From Niabella yanshanensis (lineage in GTDB: Bacteria; Bacteroidota; Bacteroidia; Chitinophagales; Chitinophagaceae), in assembly GCF_034424215.1 (NCBI RefSeq), contig NZ_CP139960.1:1364001-1428000 (forward strand): a DNA stretch of 64,000 bases. The letters run 5' to 3'. Shown here piece by piece: positions 26,801 to 35,163 of the stretch. The notes below the pieces were generated by a model. The model was given only the letters and a program-made list of their open reading frames with translations. It made no database searches and was not told the DNA's origin. Position 1 is the stretch's first letter. Every line of letters starts with the position of its first letter. A program made the translations under genes and the position numbers.

Positions 26801-27000
26801 TTGTAATGATCGCGTTAATGGGATCAATCGGTCTCCTCCCGGCAGCCTTATCAACCGGTATGGGATCTGAGGTTCAAAAGCCGCTGGCGATTATGATAGT
26901 GGGAGGATTACTGATTTGCATGATACTGTCGCTTACCGTGCTGCCCCAGATATTCTACTTCAGCTACCGGCGCAAAGCAGCCAGTCAGCAAACTTCATAA
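23899..27000 (+). CDS. Heavy-metal efflux RND pump (CzcA/CusA family)
   Basis: A 1033-residue inner-membrane RND transporter with 12 membrane segments and two large periplasmic loops. The N-terminus KNHIIVLFLTALLVVSG and PIEAYPDVTNTRARI are classic for the heavy-metal (HME) branch. The fourth membrane helix reads AIDFGLLLEGTLVIVE: it keeps the DFG of pumps for divalent ions, whereas Cu/Ag pumps have a different motif and methionine relays, but the second acidic position is Glu in place of the usual Asp. So divalent metal export (Zn, Co, Cd or Ni) is the better guess. It is the last gene of the operon and is controlled, by position, by the two-component system to its left. Confidence 0.92.
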   Translation: MTKIVQQIVSFSLKNHIIVLFLTALLVVSGIVAYLHTPIEAYPDVTNTRARIITQWPGRSAEEIEKFVTLPLMKELNTIPKKSDVRSISLFGLSVVTVLFDDDVDDFYAQQYAANRLQSVSLPDGADAGIEPPAGATGEIFRYVLKSKRDIKELTAIHDWVVERELVAVPGVSNIISFGGEEKIYEIKINPTELANYDLSPLDVYDAVAKSNINVGGDVIERGSQAYVVRGVGLLEQTEDIENILIKVKGNTPILVKHVARVEVAAKPRLGKVGLQDDTDLVQGIVMMLRGENPGDVIPRLKDKIAELNNSTLPADVTIEPFIDRTELVSATVDTVSKNIIEGILFVSVIVFIFLFNWRTTLIVASVIPLSFLFALLMLRIQGLPANLISLGAIDFGLLLEGTLVIVESVFVTMELRAHQLGMKRFNKSSKLGLIRKGAGSVGGYIVFAQLILIVALIPIFSFQKVEGKMFRPLAFTLGYALLGSLLLSITYVPALCRLMLTKNIKEKENVISKFFKNNLFRLFLWSNRRRRIVVTGFIVILAGCAVRFAFYGTEFIPKLNEGALYVRATLPNSVNLEESTRLAEEMKKKIRGFDEVQFVLNQVGRPNDGTDPTGFFNIEFHIQLYPEKEWTRPVKKDELVEEMRKSLDIYPGIVLGFSQPIQDNVEEYVAGVKSSLVVKIYGNNLFELEKYADQVANSIRTVKGIEDLNVYRNIGLPELRIQLHDHKMSRYGIDIADAQAVIEMAIGGRAATKFYEEERMFDVRLRFDKPYRDNEKKIGEMMIPAEDGKKIPLKEIATISYITGPAFIYREGSSRYIAVGFSIQGRDLGSTIAEAKAKVAKEVKIPVKNKMTWAGEFESKERASQQLSVIVPAVLLLVLFLLYFNFGTIKDTLIAASTIPFAFIGGFLSLWLTQTVFGISAGIGFIILFGVNTINSIILIAVMKENMRKMNLKEAISNGVHSRIRPIVMIALMGSIGLLPAALSTGMGSEVQKPLAIMIVGGLLICMILSLTVLPQIFYFSYRRKAASQQTS

Positions 27001-27128
27001 TATCAAAGGTTTCAGGTATACACAAACTAAGGATCGAAGGTAACCCGTTATAGCATGCTATCATGGGTTGCTTCATAATAGGGCTTGCCCCTCGGGCAAA
27101 TTATAGTCAGCGAATACAAATCTTACTG

Positions 27129-28976
27129 CTATAACGGAAGTTCAACTATGAATATGGATCCCCGGGGATTGTTCGGTTCAAACCACAAACGTCCCCCATG
27201 CCCTTCCACTATTTGCTTTGAAATAGCCAGCCCCATTCCATAGGTTTTCTCACCGGCAGTACCTTCTCTTTTAGACGGAGAGTATAGTTCAAATAAGCCG
27301 GACTCAAGATTTTCAGGAATGCCAATGCCGTTATCTATTACTTTTATATAAACCTTACCGGCGGCTTTTTCAGTAATAATTTCAATATGTGCTGATTCGG
27401 GACTAAATTTAATAGCATTAGTAATAAGGTTGCTGATCACTCTCCATAATTGTTCCCTGTTGGCTGGTATTTTCAACGGCAGCGCATGTAGTACCAGTTC
27501 CTGTTTCTTTGCACTTGCCCTGGGTTTAAGAATCGTAACACAATAGTGCAGAACCTCCGAAATATCCAGTAGCTCTTTTGCTATATTCTCCGTTTTAAAT
27601 TGTACCTGCAGCAGATCATCTACCAATTGAAGTGCATTGGCACCGGATGTACGGATCAAATCCAGGATCTCAATATCATCCTGCCGCCTGTGCGAACTGC
27701 TGAGCATAATACCGGCCAACGAGTAAATCGCTCCCACCGGGCTGCGCAGGTCATGCGCCACTACTCTTAATATCCTTGTATTTTCTTTATGACTATGTTC
27801 TAACGCCGAAAGCGTATCATTCAACTCCCTGTTTTTTAAGATTAATTGTTGATTAAAATAACGCGATTTCAAAAGATTTTTACGAATGAGCAACAATATT
27901 ATTATAATCATCAGAAGCGCAATAACCCCTATGACCAGTAGCTTTCTCTGATCCGACAGGTGGCGCTGCGCTGAAGCGAGCTGACTTTCCTGTATTGCAT
28001 ATCCCATGTAATCTACACCGGAAGCGTTCTCCTGCTCTCTCTGCTGATCTGCCAATGTTAAAGACAACCGGGCATAATATGCGGCCTGCTTATAATCGGT
28101 ACCTGCATAAAAATCAAATAATTTTCTCGAGATCTCCTGGCTGTATGACAGGTATCCCTGCTTTTCAGCTATTTGTAAAGCTTCCCTGTAATGCGATAAA
28201 GCCCTGGCCGTGTCGACAGGCAAGAGTTGATCACCGGCGCCAATCATCATATCCATCGACGCGTAATACAGTTTCTGTTCGTGCGCTTTCTGTATAGCTA
28301 ATTCCAGGCGCTCTACACCTTCCCGCCGGCGTCCGTCTTCAATCAGCTCGTTCGCTTCCAATTGTTCTATAGCCAATAAAACGAGACGATCTTTGTAACG
28401 GCTTGCAATTTCCTTTGCTTTTGAGAGATAATACTTTGTTGAATCTTTTCCGAAATGTTTGGGATACATCAACAGGTAATTGTACAAAAGGGGAGCCAGC
28501 ATTGAATCTTTAGCCAGTATAGCGCTCCCCATTAACGCCTCATTAAATAATTCGATAGCCCTTGCATCATTTCCTGTTTGCTGGTACACCATACCGATAT
28601 TCATTTGCATCTGTACCGAATTGGCATGATCTCCCATAGCCTGGTAGCCTTCATAAGCCTTAAAATAATACCGTAGCGCCAGTTGAGGATTACCCCGAAC
28701 ATCGAAGGATATTCCCAGGTTTTTGATCGCATCCGTTTTTCCTTTCTGATAGTTATGCCGGTCCGAAATTTCGCGGGCCAGTTTTGCAAGATTAAACGTA
28801 CTATCAATGTTGATCTCGTAAAACAATGTAGCCATTCTATTCAACCTGTCTACCTGTTGCAGGCTATCCTTAGTCACAAGTAACTGAGCTCTTATTTGTT
28901 CTATTTCAGAAGTTTGGGCAACAGCGGGTTGCGCTCCAATCATTATAAAGAGTAAAAAGAACAAGGGCTTATTCAT
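27129..28976 (-). CDS. TPR-containing sensor histidine kinase
   Basis: A 615-residue membrane kinase. After a signal peptide (AVAQTSEIEQ) come about six TPR units in the periplasm (residues 30-320), one transmembrane segment (KLLVIGVIALLMIIIILLLI, about 345-365), a coiled linker, a HisKA motif with VVAHDLRSPVGAIYS near residue 405 and an HATPase domain ending GMGLAISKQIVEGHGGRLWF. No response regulator gene is adjacent, so it is an orphan kinase. The ATG lies only 6 bases after a perfect -7 box, so the mRNA is probably leaderless. Confidence 0.92.
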   Translation of the reverse strand: MNKPLFFLLFIMIGAQPAVAQTSEIEQIRAQLLVTKDSLQQVDRLNRMATLFYEINIDSTFNLAKLAREISDRHNYQKGKTDAIKNLGISFDVRGNPQLALRYYFKAYEGYQAMGDHANSVQMQMNIGMVYQQTGNDARAIELFNEALMGSAILAKDSMLAPLLYNYLLMYPKHFGKDSTKYYLSKAKEIASRYKDRLVLLAIEQLEANELIEDGRRREGVERLELAIQKAHEQKLYYASMDMMIGAGDQLLPVDTARALSHYREALQIAEKQGYLSYSQEISRKLFDFYAGTDYKQAAYYARLSLTLADQQREQENASGVDYMGYAIQESQLASAQRHLSDQRKLLVIGVIALLMIIIILLLIRKNLLKSRYFNQQLILKNRELNDTLSALEHSHKENTRILRVVAHDLRSPVGAIYSLAGIMLSSSHRRQDDIEILDLIRTSGANALQLVDDLLQVQFKTENIAKELLDISEVLHYCVTILKPRASAKKQELVLHALPLKIPANREQLWRVISNLITNAIKFSPESAHIEIITEKAAGKVYIKVIDNGIGIPENLESGLFELYSPSKREGTAGEKTYGMGLAISKQIVEGHGGRLWFEPNNPRGSIFIVELPL

Positions 28977-28981
28977 TATTC

Positions 28982-28989
28982 CAAAGTTA
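28982..28989 (-). promoter_or_regulatory. -7 box directly before the TPR kinase ATG
   Basis: On the minus strand 28989-28982 reads TAACTTTG, matching TAnnTTTG, and the start codon is at 28976. With transcription starting about 5 bases after this box, the transcript would begin at or next to the ATG. Confidence 0.6.
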
Positions 28990-29055
28990 GCCGTTTTTTA
29001 AAAGCTGAAAAAGTGATAACCAGCCCTGTCACCGGTAAGGCCGGCAGGTTATGCG

Positions 29056-29063
29056 TATATTTG
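29056..29063 (+). promoter_or_regulatory. -7 box of map
   Basis: TATATTTG fits TAnnTTTG exactly and is 41 bases before the map ATG, leaving a normal leader. Confidence 0.6.
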
Positions 29064-29104
29064 CAATCATCCGGTTTCGAGATTATTAAAAATAAATCGA
29101 CAAC

Positions 29105-29869
29105 ATGTCCATTACAAAAGAAGCAGAACTTATTGGCTTGCAAAAGGCAAGTGAGGCAGTTGCCCTCACGTTAAAGGAAATGATCGCATATGCACAGCCC
29201 GGCATGTCGACAAAGGAATTAGATGAGTATGGAGCGATGCTCTTAAGCAGGTTCGCGGCCCAATCAGCACCTTATTTAACTTATGGCTTCCCGGGTTATA
29301 CCTGCATTAGTGTGAATAATGAGTTTTGCCACGGCATCCCTTCTGACAAAAGAATATTGAAAGAAGGTGACCTTGTGAATATTGATGTATCGGCGGAACT
29401 GGATGGATTCTGGTCTGACAATGGCAGTTCGTTTGTATTGGGGGAAGATTTAAATCAACATCAAAAACTGGTGGCGGCCTCGAAACAAATCTTACATAAA
29501 GCAATCTCCAACATAAACGACGGTGTTCGTATTTCAGACATCGGGCATCTTATTGAAACGGAAGCTAAAAAACGCGGCTACAAAGTAATTAAAAATCTTA
29601 CCGGGCATGGAGTGGGAAGAAGCCTTCATGAAGAACCGCTGGAAATAGCCAACTACCGCAACCGGCACTATAAGCGTAAATTTAAGAAGAACGAAGTGGT
29701 AGCTATTGAAACCTTTATCACCACTGCTTCAAGCTATGCCGATACTTTGCAGGATGGCTGGACGATGGTTGGTGACAAAGGAGGATATATGGCTCAACAT
29801 GAACATACTATTGTTGTTACCGACGGGCAACCGATAATACTAACAGGAATGAATGGCATCTGGAATTAA
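29105..29869 (+). CDS. map: Methionine aminopeptidase, type I
   Basis: A 254-residue metalloprotease that removes the initiator methionine. All five metal ligands are visible: the two aspartates in NIDVSAELDGFWSDN, the histidine in LTGHGVGRSLHEEP, and the glutamates in VVAIETFIT and AQHEHTIVV. The substrate-pocket NEFCHGIP motif is in place. It has no N-terminal zinc finger and matches the bacterial short form in length. It is transcribed from its own promoter. Since map genes are usually with ribosomal or secY genes, this is probably a second copy; the window shows only this one. Confidence 0.95.
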   Translation: MSITKEAELIGLQKASEAVALTLKEMIAYAQPGMSTKELDEYGAMLLSRFAAQSAPYLTYGFPGYTCISVNNEFCHGIPSDKRILKEGDLVNIDVSAELDGFWSDNGSSFVLGEDLNQHQKLVAASKQILHKAISNINDGVRISDIGHLIETEAKKRGYKVIKNLTGHGVGRSLHEEPLEIANYRNRHYKRKFKKNEVVAIETFITTASSYADTLQDGWTMVGDKGGYMAQHEHTIVVTDGQPIILTGMNGIWN

Positions 29870-30033
29870 TAGCATATTTTACCTGTCCGATTACGATTCG
29901 ACATATCATTCTCTTTTATAGTCCCCCCATCCCTATACTCCTCTCCATTACTCAGGAGAAGCAGGGCAATCGTTCTACAAACCGGGAATAAAATGTGTCG
30001 CCATTAGCATCACGTACCGCACACTTTAAGGCT

Positions 30034-30600
30034 TTAATGTTTATGAAGGGCGCTATCTGCCTTATCGACTATAACAAACTGCCGGATAATACCTTGCTCC
30101 CAGGCATTTGCTAATGAATCAACAGGCGGATCGGGAATCCCGGCTCTTTGCTCCTTAATCTTTCTTGTTTCAACTTTAAATCTTGATCCCGATCCCCCAG
30201 GAGTAAACGCTCTTCCAATTGCCCCTCTTTGTAAAGCCCATCATAATCATCGGAGCTCCGGTTGGCAGACTGCGCTGCTGATCGGTATGCAAGGTGTGGA
30301 TAGTTTTGCCGTAAGTAGATACAAGCTTTTTCATCAGCTCGGTTTCAGCTGGCTCCGGAACACCTGGTTCGATCAGCGTACCCGTTTTTAATTCATGATG
30401 ATGAGAGTGCCAAAGTAATTTCTCCTCATTGGGCAGTGTTGCAAACATGCGGGACGTAATAATATACTTCACACCCATGAATAGCAGAACATATTTTTTT
30501 GCATAACCGGTTTTTAATACGGAAACCAATTGCTATGCCGTCGTGCACAGTTACAACTAAATGACCTGTATTGATAGTAGCAATAGTTTTTAAATGGCAT
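30034..30600 (-). pseudogene. Decayed DUF1264 (OBAP-like) gene with frameshifts
   Basis: The frame 30529-30176 encodes FMGVKYIITSRMFATLP, WHSHHHELKTGTLIEPGVP, and TGAPMIMMGFT, which match the DUF1264 family (oil-body-associated-protein-like) as I know it. The expected C-terminal part continues in other frames: GQLEERLLLGDRDQDLKL in the next frame, then AGIPDPPVDSLANAWEQG with a stop at 30034-30036. So at least two frameshifts occur within about 100 bases. The N-terminal half of the family is not recognisable upstream. The family's function in bacteria is not known to me. The gene is probably dead. Confidence 0.75.
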
Positions 30601-30625
30601 CCAATTTGCATCAGGACTATTACAA

Positions 30626-32194
30626 ATGCAGACAGATTTAAGTATGACGAATTTATCCCCTAACAACCTGACCAATAGTGATAATGGACTTTATCCGTAC
30701 CAGATACGTGATCTCAACCGTTTATTCGCGGAGGTTAATTTTGCAGAGCAGGCAGCCGGTCAGCGGCTACTCTACCAGCTACCTACCGGCGCCGGCAAGA
30801 CACGTATTTTTTCGGAGATTGTAAAGCGTTATATGGGAACGATAGATGGAGATGTGGTGGTACTGACTCATCGTCTGGAATTATGTGCCCAAACGCATCG
30901 CCAGTTGAGTAAACAGGGAGTCCGGTGTAAAGTTATTTCAGGTGTGGTATCATCTCTGCGAAAAACCACCTCTGCCTATTGCTATGTTTCGATGGTCGAG
31001 ACTATGAAAAACAGGATTAAGGCCGGAAAATTCAATACCGCTTCGGTAGGCCTGTTGATTGTAGACGAAGCTCATCATAATTCCTTTGCCAAACTGATCT
31101 CTAAATTTCCCCATGCCTGCGTTATCGGTGTCACAGCCACTCCACTTAGCTCTGATCCATCCTTACCATTAAAAAAAACATACGATAAAATAGTTATTGG
31201 CGAGCCAATAGAACAGTTGATTGAAAATGGTTACCTGGCAAAACCCAGATATTACAGTTATGAAGTAGAACTTAACAGCCTGGCAACCGGTGTACGCGGA
31301 GACTTTACCATGCAATCTTCAGACGCACTATACAGTTCACAGGCCATGCTTGAATTATTACTCCATGCCTGCCAACAGCATGCAAAAGGCCTTAAAACCC
31401 TGATTTTTAACACGGGGGTATTCAGCTCTGTAAAGGTTCAGCAATTCCTGGCAGAAGCCGGCTTACCGGTTAAGCATATAGATCATAAAACCCCTTCTGA
31501 AGAGCGCACCGAAATTTTAAAATGGTTCAGAAAAACCAAATCAGCCATACTCACCTCGGTGTCTATGCTGACAACCGGATTTGATGAACCTTCTGTGAAT
31601 TGCGTAATCTTATACAGGGCTACCACTTCTCTCACCTTATACCACCAAATGATCGGGCGTGGCTCCAGAATCAAAAGCGGAAAGAAACACTTTACTATTA
31701 TTGATCTTGGTAATAATGAAGAAAGATTTGGCCCCTGGCAACAATCTATTAACTGGCAGGAGTCATTCGATTATCCCGAATTGTATACCAGCCTTTACAG
31801 CCCCTCTCAATCTGCCGGGGATAAAATGAACGTCAACCTCAGACAAAAGTTCCCTAACAGCCTGTATATCGACTTCGACGTGCAGCAAGCTTACAATGAA
31901 GCGCTGGAAATGAACAGAAAGCCACGTTATGTTATCTCACAGTCTATACATCAGCACGCATTAATGTGCCTCGATAACAGTAATGATATTCCCTCAGCTT
32001 TATTACTATCCAAAGATTTAAAGGATGTCGTTAAATATCGGGTTAAGCAATATGGTAAATGCCTGGGCAAAGTCACCCGCAGCTACCTGCAATGGTTAGC
32101 GGAAGACTACATCCTGAGATTGTCTGAACTTATTGAACGATTGGGAAAAAAGCGGTGGATGGGGAACCTTACGGAACCATTGGCAGCCGCCTGA
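30626..32194 (+). CDS. DEAD/DEAH-box helicase (SSL2/type III restriction-like superfamily 2)
   Basis: A 522-residue superfamily 2 ATPase. The motor motifs are QLPTGAGKTRIF (Walker A, near residue 55), LLIVDEAHHNSF (motif II, near 150), GVTATPLS (motif III), and, in the second RecA lobe, TGFDEPSVNCVILYRAT and HQMIGRGSR (motif VI). A C-terminal domain of about 130 residues follows and is not recognised. Relatives are often annotated as SSL2-like repair helicases and some belong to restriction or defence operons, but no partner nuclease or methylase is adjacent here. The gene stands alone between a decayed DUF1264 gene and the stressosome operon. Confidence 0.88.
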   Translation: MQTDLSMTNLSPNNLTNSDNGLYPYQIRDLNRLFAEVNFAEQAAGQRLLYQLPTGAGKTRIFSEIVKRYMGTIDGDVVVLTHRLELCAQTHRQLSKQGVRCKVISGVVSSLRKTTSAYCYVSMVETMKNRIKAGKFNTASVGLLIVDEAHHNSFAKLISKFPHACVIGVTATPLSSDPSLPLKKTYDKIVIGEPIEQLIENGYLAKPRYYSYEVELNSLATGVRGDFTMQSSDALYSSQAMLELLLHACQQHAKGLKTLIFNTGVFSSVKVQQFLAEAGLPVKHIDHKTPSEERTEILKWFRKTKSAILTSVSMLTTGFDEPSVNCVILYRATTSLTLYHQMIGRGSRIKSGKKHFTIIDLGNNEERFGPWQQSINWQESFDYPELYTSLYSPSQSAGDKMNVNLRQKFPNSLYIDFDVQQAYNEALEMNRKPRYVISQSIHQHALMCLDNSNDIPSALLLSKDLKDVVKYRVKQYGKCLGKVTRSYLQWLAEDYILRLSELIERLGKKRWMGNLTEPLAAA

Positions 32195-32475
32195 TGAAGA
32201 AAGCTGAGGTGATAACCTGATGGTGATGCGAAACTGCTGAGGGCAATGCGTCCAGTTTCTGATTTCCTGCCCTTTACTCTCCCTGGAATGATCAATACCG
32301 ATCACAATTGATTCATCGGGCTGAGGTTCATTAAATCAAAAAACAGCAGAAACTGTAGAATAAATTCCACAGTTTTTACCCTAAATAATTGTAAAAGCAA
32401 CAGAAGGGTTTTATAGCGTACTTTTTTCAACCAGCTTAACATTTTTGTTGTACTATTATGCCTTAATTATTGATT
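32195..32475. other. Spacer before the stressosome operon
   Basis: About 280 bases with no supported gene. A T-rich stretch with TTTTTGTTG and TACTATTATG upstream of the RsbR start may hold the operon's promoter, but no exact TAnnTTTG box is present. Confidence 0.4.
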
Positions 32476-33330
32476 ATGAGTATTGATATATTTAAGTTTT
32501 TACAGCAAAATCAATCCGTCATCCTGGAGAAATGGATGACTAATCAGCTTGCAGATACCGGTTTAAGAGATGACCTGATCAGCAACGAGGAACTAAGAAA
32601 TGAGTCGGAGGAACTGGTTCAGGAATTCATTAAAGGTTTATCCAAAGATAATATTGACAATCCGGAATCTCCTGACTTCGACCCTGTATTGGAGATACTG
32701 GGCGGCATCTCCATTTCCAGGGCGCAGCAGGGCTTCAGTCCCAAAGAAACAGGGCTGTTCGTAATCAGCCTGAAAGAAGCACTTATCGATCTGATATCAG
32801 AACAAAACTGGGAAGCGGCTACTGTTATGCAATCCATACGTTCACTCAATAAACTTTTTGACAGTTTTTCTATTTATACTTTTGAAACCTTTATAAAGGG
32901 AAGAGAAGAAGTTATTTTAAGACAAACGGATGAGATCACAGAAATTTCCACACCGGTCATCCGTATCTGGGATAATATCCTTGCCTTACCGATTATAGGA
33001 ACACTTGATAGTGCCCGAACGCAGGTGGTAATGGAAAGCCTTTTGACGGAAATCGTAGCATCAGGAAGTAGTATTGCGATCCTCGATATTTCGGGAGTTC
33101 CAACCGTTGATTCACTGGTAGCCCAGCACCTGTTGAAAACCGTTAGTGCCACCAGGCTGATGGGCGCTGAATGTATTATTAGTGGTATACGTCCTGAAAT
33201 AGCTCAAACGATTGTCCATTTGGGTATCGATCTTTCGGGCATCATCACCAAATCATCACTGGCGAGTGCCCTGTCTTACGCATTCAGAACACTACGCCTG
33301 GAGGTTAAAACGATTTTGAATAACAAATAA
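32476..33330 (+). CDS. RsbR-like stressosome scaffold protein
   Basis: A 284-residue protein with an N-terminal helical RsbRD-type sensor domain (ILEKWMTNQLADTGLRDD, to about residue 160) and a C-terminal STAS domain (to 284). The STAS motifs DISGVPTVDSLVAQHLL (serine at residue 213) and GIRPEIAQTIVHLGIDL (threonine 245) closely follow those of the Bacillus RsbR family, whose Ser/Thr residues in these regions are phosphorylated by RsbT. It is the first gene of a five-gene operon. The ATG at 32476 is preferred over a TTG two codons earlier. The N-terminus has no known ligand-binding motif, so the signal is unknown. Confidence 0.9.
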   Translation: MSIDIFKFLQQNQSVILEKWMTNQLADTGLRDDLISNEELRNESEELVQEFIKGLSKDNIDNPESPDFDPVLEILGGISISRAQQGFSPKETGLFVISLKEALIDLISEQNWEAATVMQSIRSLNKLFDSFSIYTFETFIKGREEVILRQTDEITEISTPVIRIWDNILALPIIGTLDSARTQVVMESLLTEIVASGSSIAILDISGVPTVDSLVAQHLLKTVSATRLMGAECIISGIRPEIAQTIVHLGIDLSGIITKSSLASALSYAFRTLRLEVKTILNNK

Positions 33331-33340
33331 GAGGAGTTTT

Positions 33341-33757
33341 ATGGATAGAATACCCATTTTACGGATGGGCAGGTATTTACTGGTAACCATCCAGGTAGAT
33401 CTTTATGACCGTTTGGCGCTTGATCTCGAAAGCGACCTCGTAAAAGCGGTTAGTGCTAATAACTCAACTGGTATTCTTATAGATATATCGGCAGTGAGCA
33501 TTGTCGATTCATTTATGGGTCGCATCATCGGAAATATAGGCACGATGGCATCACTGCTGGGAGCGGAAACAGTTGTGGTAGGCATGCAGCCCGCCGTGGC
33601 TATTACACTGGTAGAATTAGGGTTGGACCTGAAAGGCGTTTCAACCGCATTGAATGTAGAAAAAGGTATGGCATTGCTTGATTCAAAAACAGGCGGTGCA
33701 TCGGCGTCGCATCAAAATACAAATACTGATGACGACGAGATTGATCGTTCTGAATAA
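33341..33757 (+). CDS. rsbS: RsbS-like STAS antagonist
   Basis: A 138-residue single STAS-domain protein. It resembles Bacillus RsbS closely: SIVDSFMGRIIGNIG carries the conserved phosphorylatable serine (S57) and VVVGMQPAVAITLVELGLDL is near identical to the family form. RsbS holds RsbT in the stressosome until phosphorylated. A GAGGAG Shine-Dalgarno lies 6 bases before the ATG, unusually strong for this phylum. The gene's end overlaps rsbT by 29 bases. Confidence 0.92.
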   Translation: MDRIPILRMGRYLLVTIQVDLYDRLALDLESDLVKAVSANNSTGILIDISAVSIVDSFMGRIIGNIGTMASLLGAETVVVGMQPAVAITLVELGLDLKGVSTALNVEKGMALLDSKTGGASASHQNTNTDDDEIDRSE

Positions 33758-34151
33758 AGACCAGGTTCCGGTGTTGAAAGAGCAGGATGTAGTGGTCTTC
33801 AGGAACAGGTTGAAGGAAGCAGCAACTAAAATAAAAATGGGGCTGGTAAACCAAACCAAGCTGATCACTGCCGCCAGCGAATTAGTCCGTAATATGCTTC
33901 GATATGCCGGAGGGGGAAAAGTGCTGCTGGAAATCGTATCCCGCGGCCGTGATAATGGTGTGCGACTCACTTTCGCGGATGAAGGGCCGGGCATCTCGGA
34001 CATTGGCCTGGCAATGAAGGACGGATACTCTACTCAAAAAAGCCTTGGCCTGGGATTGCCCGGTGCAAAACGCCTGGTTAATGAATTTGACATACAATCT
34101 GAAGTAGGTAAAGGTACTTCAGTCACCATATTAAAATGGGCAAATGGTTGA
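33729..34151 (+). CDS. rsbT: RsbT-like serine/threonine kinase
   Basis: A 140-residue GHKL ATPase/kinase starting MTTRLIVLNKDQVPVLKE. The N-box region ELVRNMLRYAGGGKVLLE, the G1 motif DEGPGI and the G2 motif GLGLPGAKRLVNEF are all present. RsbT phosphorylates RsbR and RsbS on stress and then leaves to activate a downstream partner. I chose the ATG at 33729 because it starts the conserved domain; it lies inside rsbS, giving a 29-base overlap. An earlier in-frame ATG at 33678 is possible. The start of the next gene overlaps its end by 8 bases. Confidence 0.92.
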   Translation: MTTRLIVLNKDQVPVLKEQDVVVFRNRLKEAATKIKMGLVNQTKLITAASELVRNMLRYAGGGKVLLEIVSRGRDNGVRLTFADEGPGISDIGLAMKDGYSTQKSLGLGLPGAKRLVNEFDIQSEVGKGTSVTILKWANG

Positions 34152-35163
34152 TGCCACTCATAAATTCTTTAATGCTTCGGACAGAAGCTATTTTGCTATT
34201 ATAAAAAAAGAAGTGCATGCCCTTGCATTGCAACACCAGTTCACCGAAAAGCGGATTGCCGAAACAGATCTTATTATTGCAGAGCTTACATCCAATTTGG
34301 GTAAATATGCTACAGGAGGATATATCTTGCTTGGCTGGAATGAATGGCTGCAGGGTGGATATATAGAGATTATTTCGGTTGATAACGGACCCGGTATCAG
34401 CGACACGGGCCGTGTTATGTTCGACGGATTTTCAACTTCGAATACCCTCGGACATGGACTGGGAAGTATTAAACGGCTCTCCGACTTCTTCGACATATAT
34501 TCTCTGAAAGGTTGGGGAACCATCGTAGTAAGTCGTATTTTTAAAACTGCTCAGCCTATAACAGGCCTGAAAACATTCCCGGAAATTCAACCACTTGTAC
34601 TGGCCAAACAGGGTGAAACTACATCGGGTGATGGTTTTGTACTCCGTAAAGGAGACCGGTCTATTAAATTGATGCTGGCCGACGGCCTGGGTCACGGACC
34701 CGATGCTAATCTGGCTGTTAACGAAGCTGCCAAAGCTTTTCATAATATAGCGTCCAATTCACCGGTTGAGATCATCAGGCATATGCACAGCTCTGTCCGC
34801 AAGACACGCGGGCTGGTTGCTATGATATGCATTGCCGATCTTGTAAAAAAAACGGTGTCCTTTGCCGGTGTGGGAAATATCAGCACCAAGCTGTTCGGCG
34901 TCAACCAAACAGTCAAAAGTATCTTATGCTATAACGGGATTATCGGGCATAATATACCGGGCACGATGAATGACAATATCCTGCCCATAGATTCTTTCCA
35001 GGAGCTGATTTTATGTTCCGACGGAATCCGGTCAAGATGGGATACGGCGAAATTCACCGGCATAAATCGTTGCGACCCGATGATAAAAGCAGTAGCGCTT
35101 CTTAAAGACTTCAACCGGCTCACAGACGATAGTTCTGTAGTAGCCATAAAATTTAAAAGATGA
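34144..35163 (+). CDS. Fusion of an RsbT-like ATPase and a PP2C-type (RsbX/SpoIIE-like) phosphatase
   Basis: A 339-residue protein of two domains. Residues 1-140 are a second GHKL ATPase with ELTSNLGKYATGGYILLG (N-box) and SVDNGPGISD plus TLGHGLGSIKRLSD (G1 and G2). Residues about 165-339 are a PP2C/SpoIIE-type phosphatase with MLADGLGHGPDANLAV and SFAGVGNIST as metal-binding motifs and LILCSDGIRSRW near the end. In Bacillus RsbX is a separate protein that resets the stressosome by removing phosphates from RsbR and RsbS. Here the resetting phosphatase appears joined to a kinase-like ATPase. It overlaps rsbT by 8 bases and the next gene by 4. Confidence 0.9.
   Translation: MVDATHKFFNASDRSYFAIIKKEVHALALQHQFTEKRIAETDLIIAELTSNLGKYATGGYILLGWNEWLQGGYIEIISVDNGPGISDTGRVMFDGFSTSNTLGHGLGSIKRLSDFFDIYSLKGWGTIVVSRIFKTAQPITGLKTFPEIQPLVLAKQGETTSGDGFVLRKGDRSIKLMLADGLGHGPDANLAVNEAAKAFHNIASNSPVEIIRHMHSSVRKTRGLVAMICIADLVKKTVSFAGVGNISTKLFGVNQTVKSILCYNGIIGHNIPGTMNDNILPIDSFQELILCSDGIRSRWDTAKFTGINRCDPMIKAVALLKDFNRLTDDSSVVAIKFKR

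Noticed and set aside
30426-30611. Open frame of 61 codons on the minus strand
   Set aside because: It overlaps the better-supported DUF1264 frame and has no recognisable protein features of its own.
30626-32194. Defence-system helicase
   Set aside because: The motifs allow it, but no nuclease, methylase or other defence partner is next to it, so a defence role is not supported.
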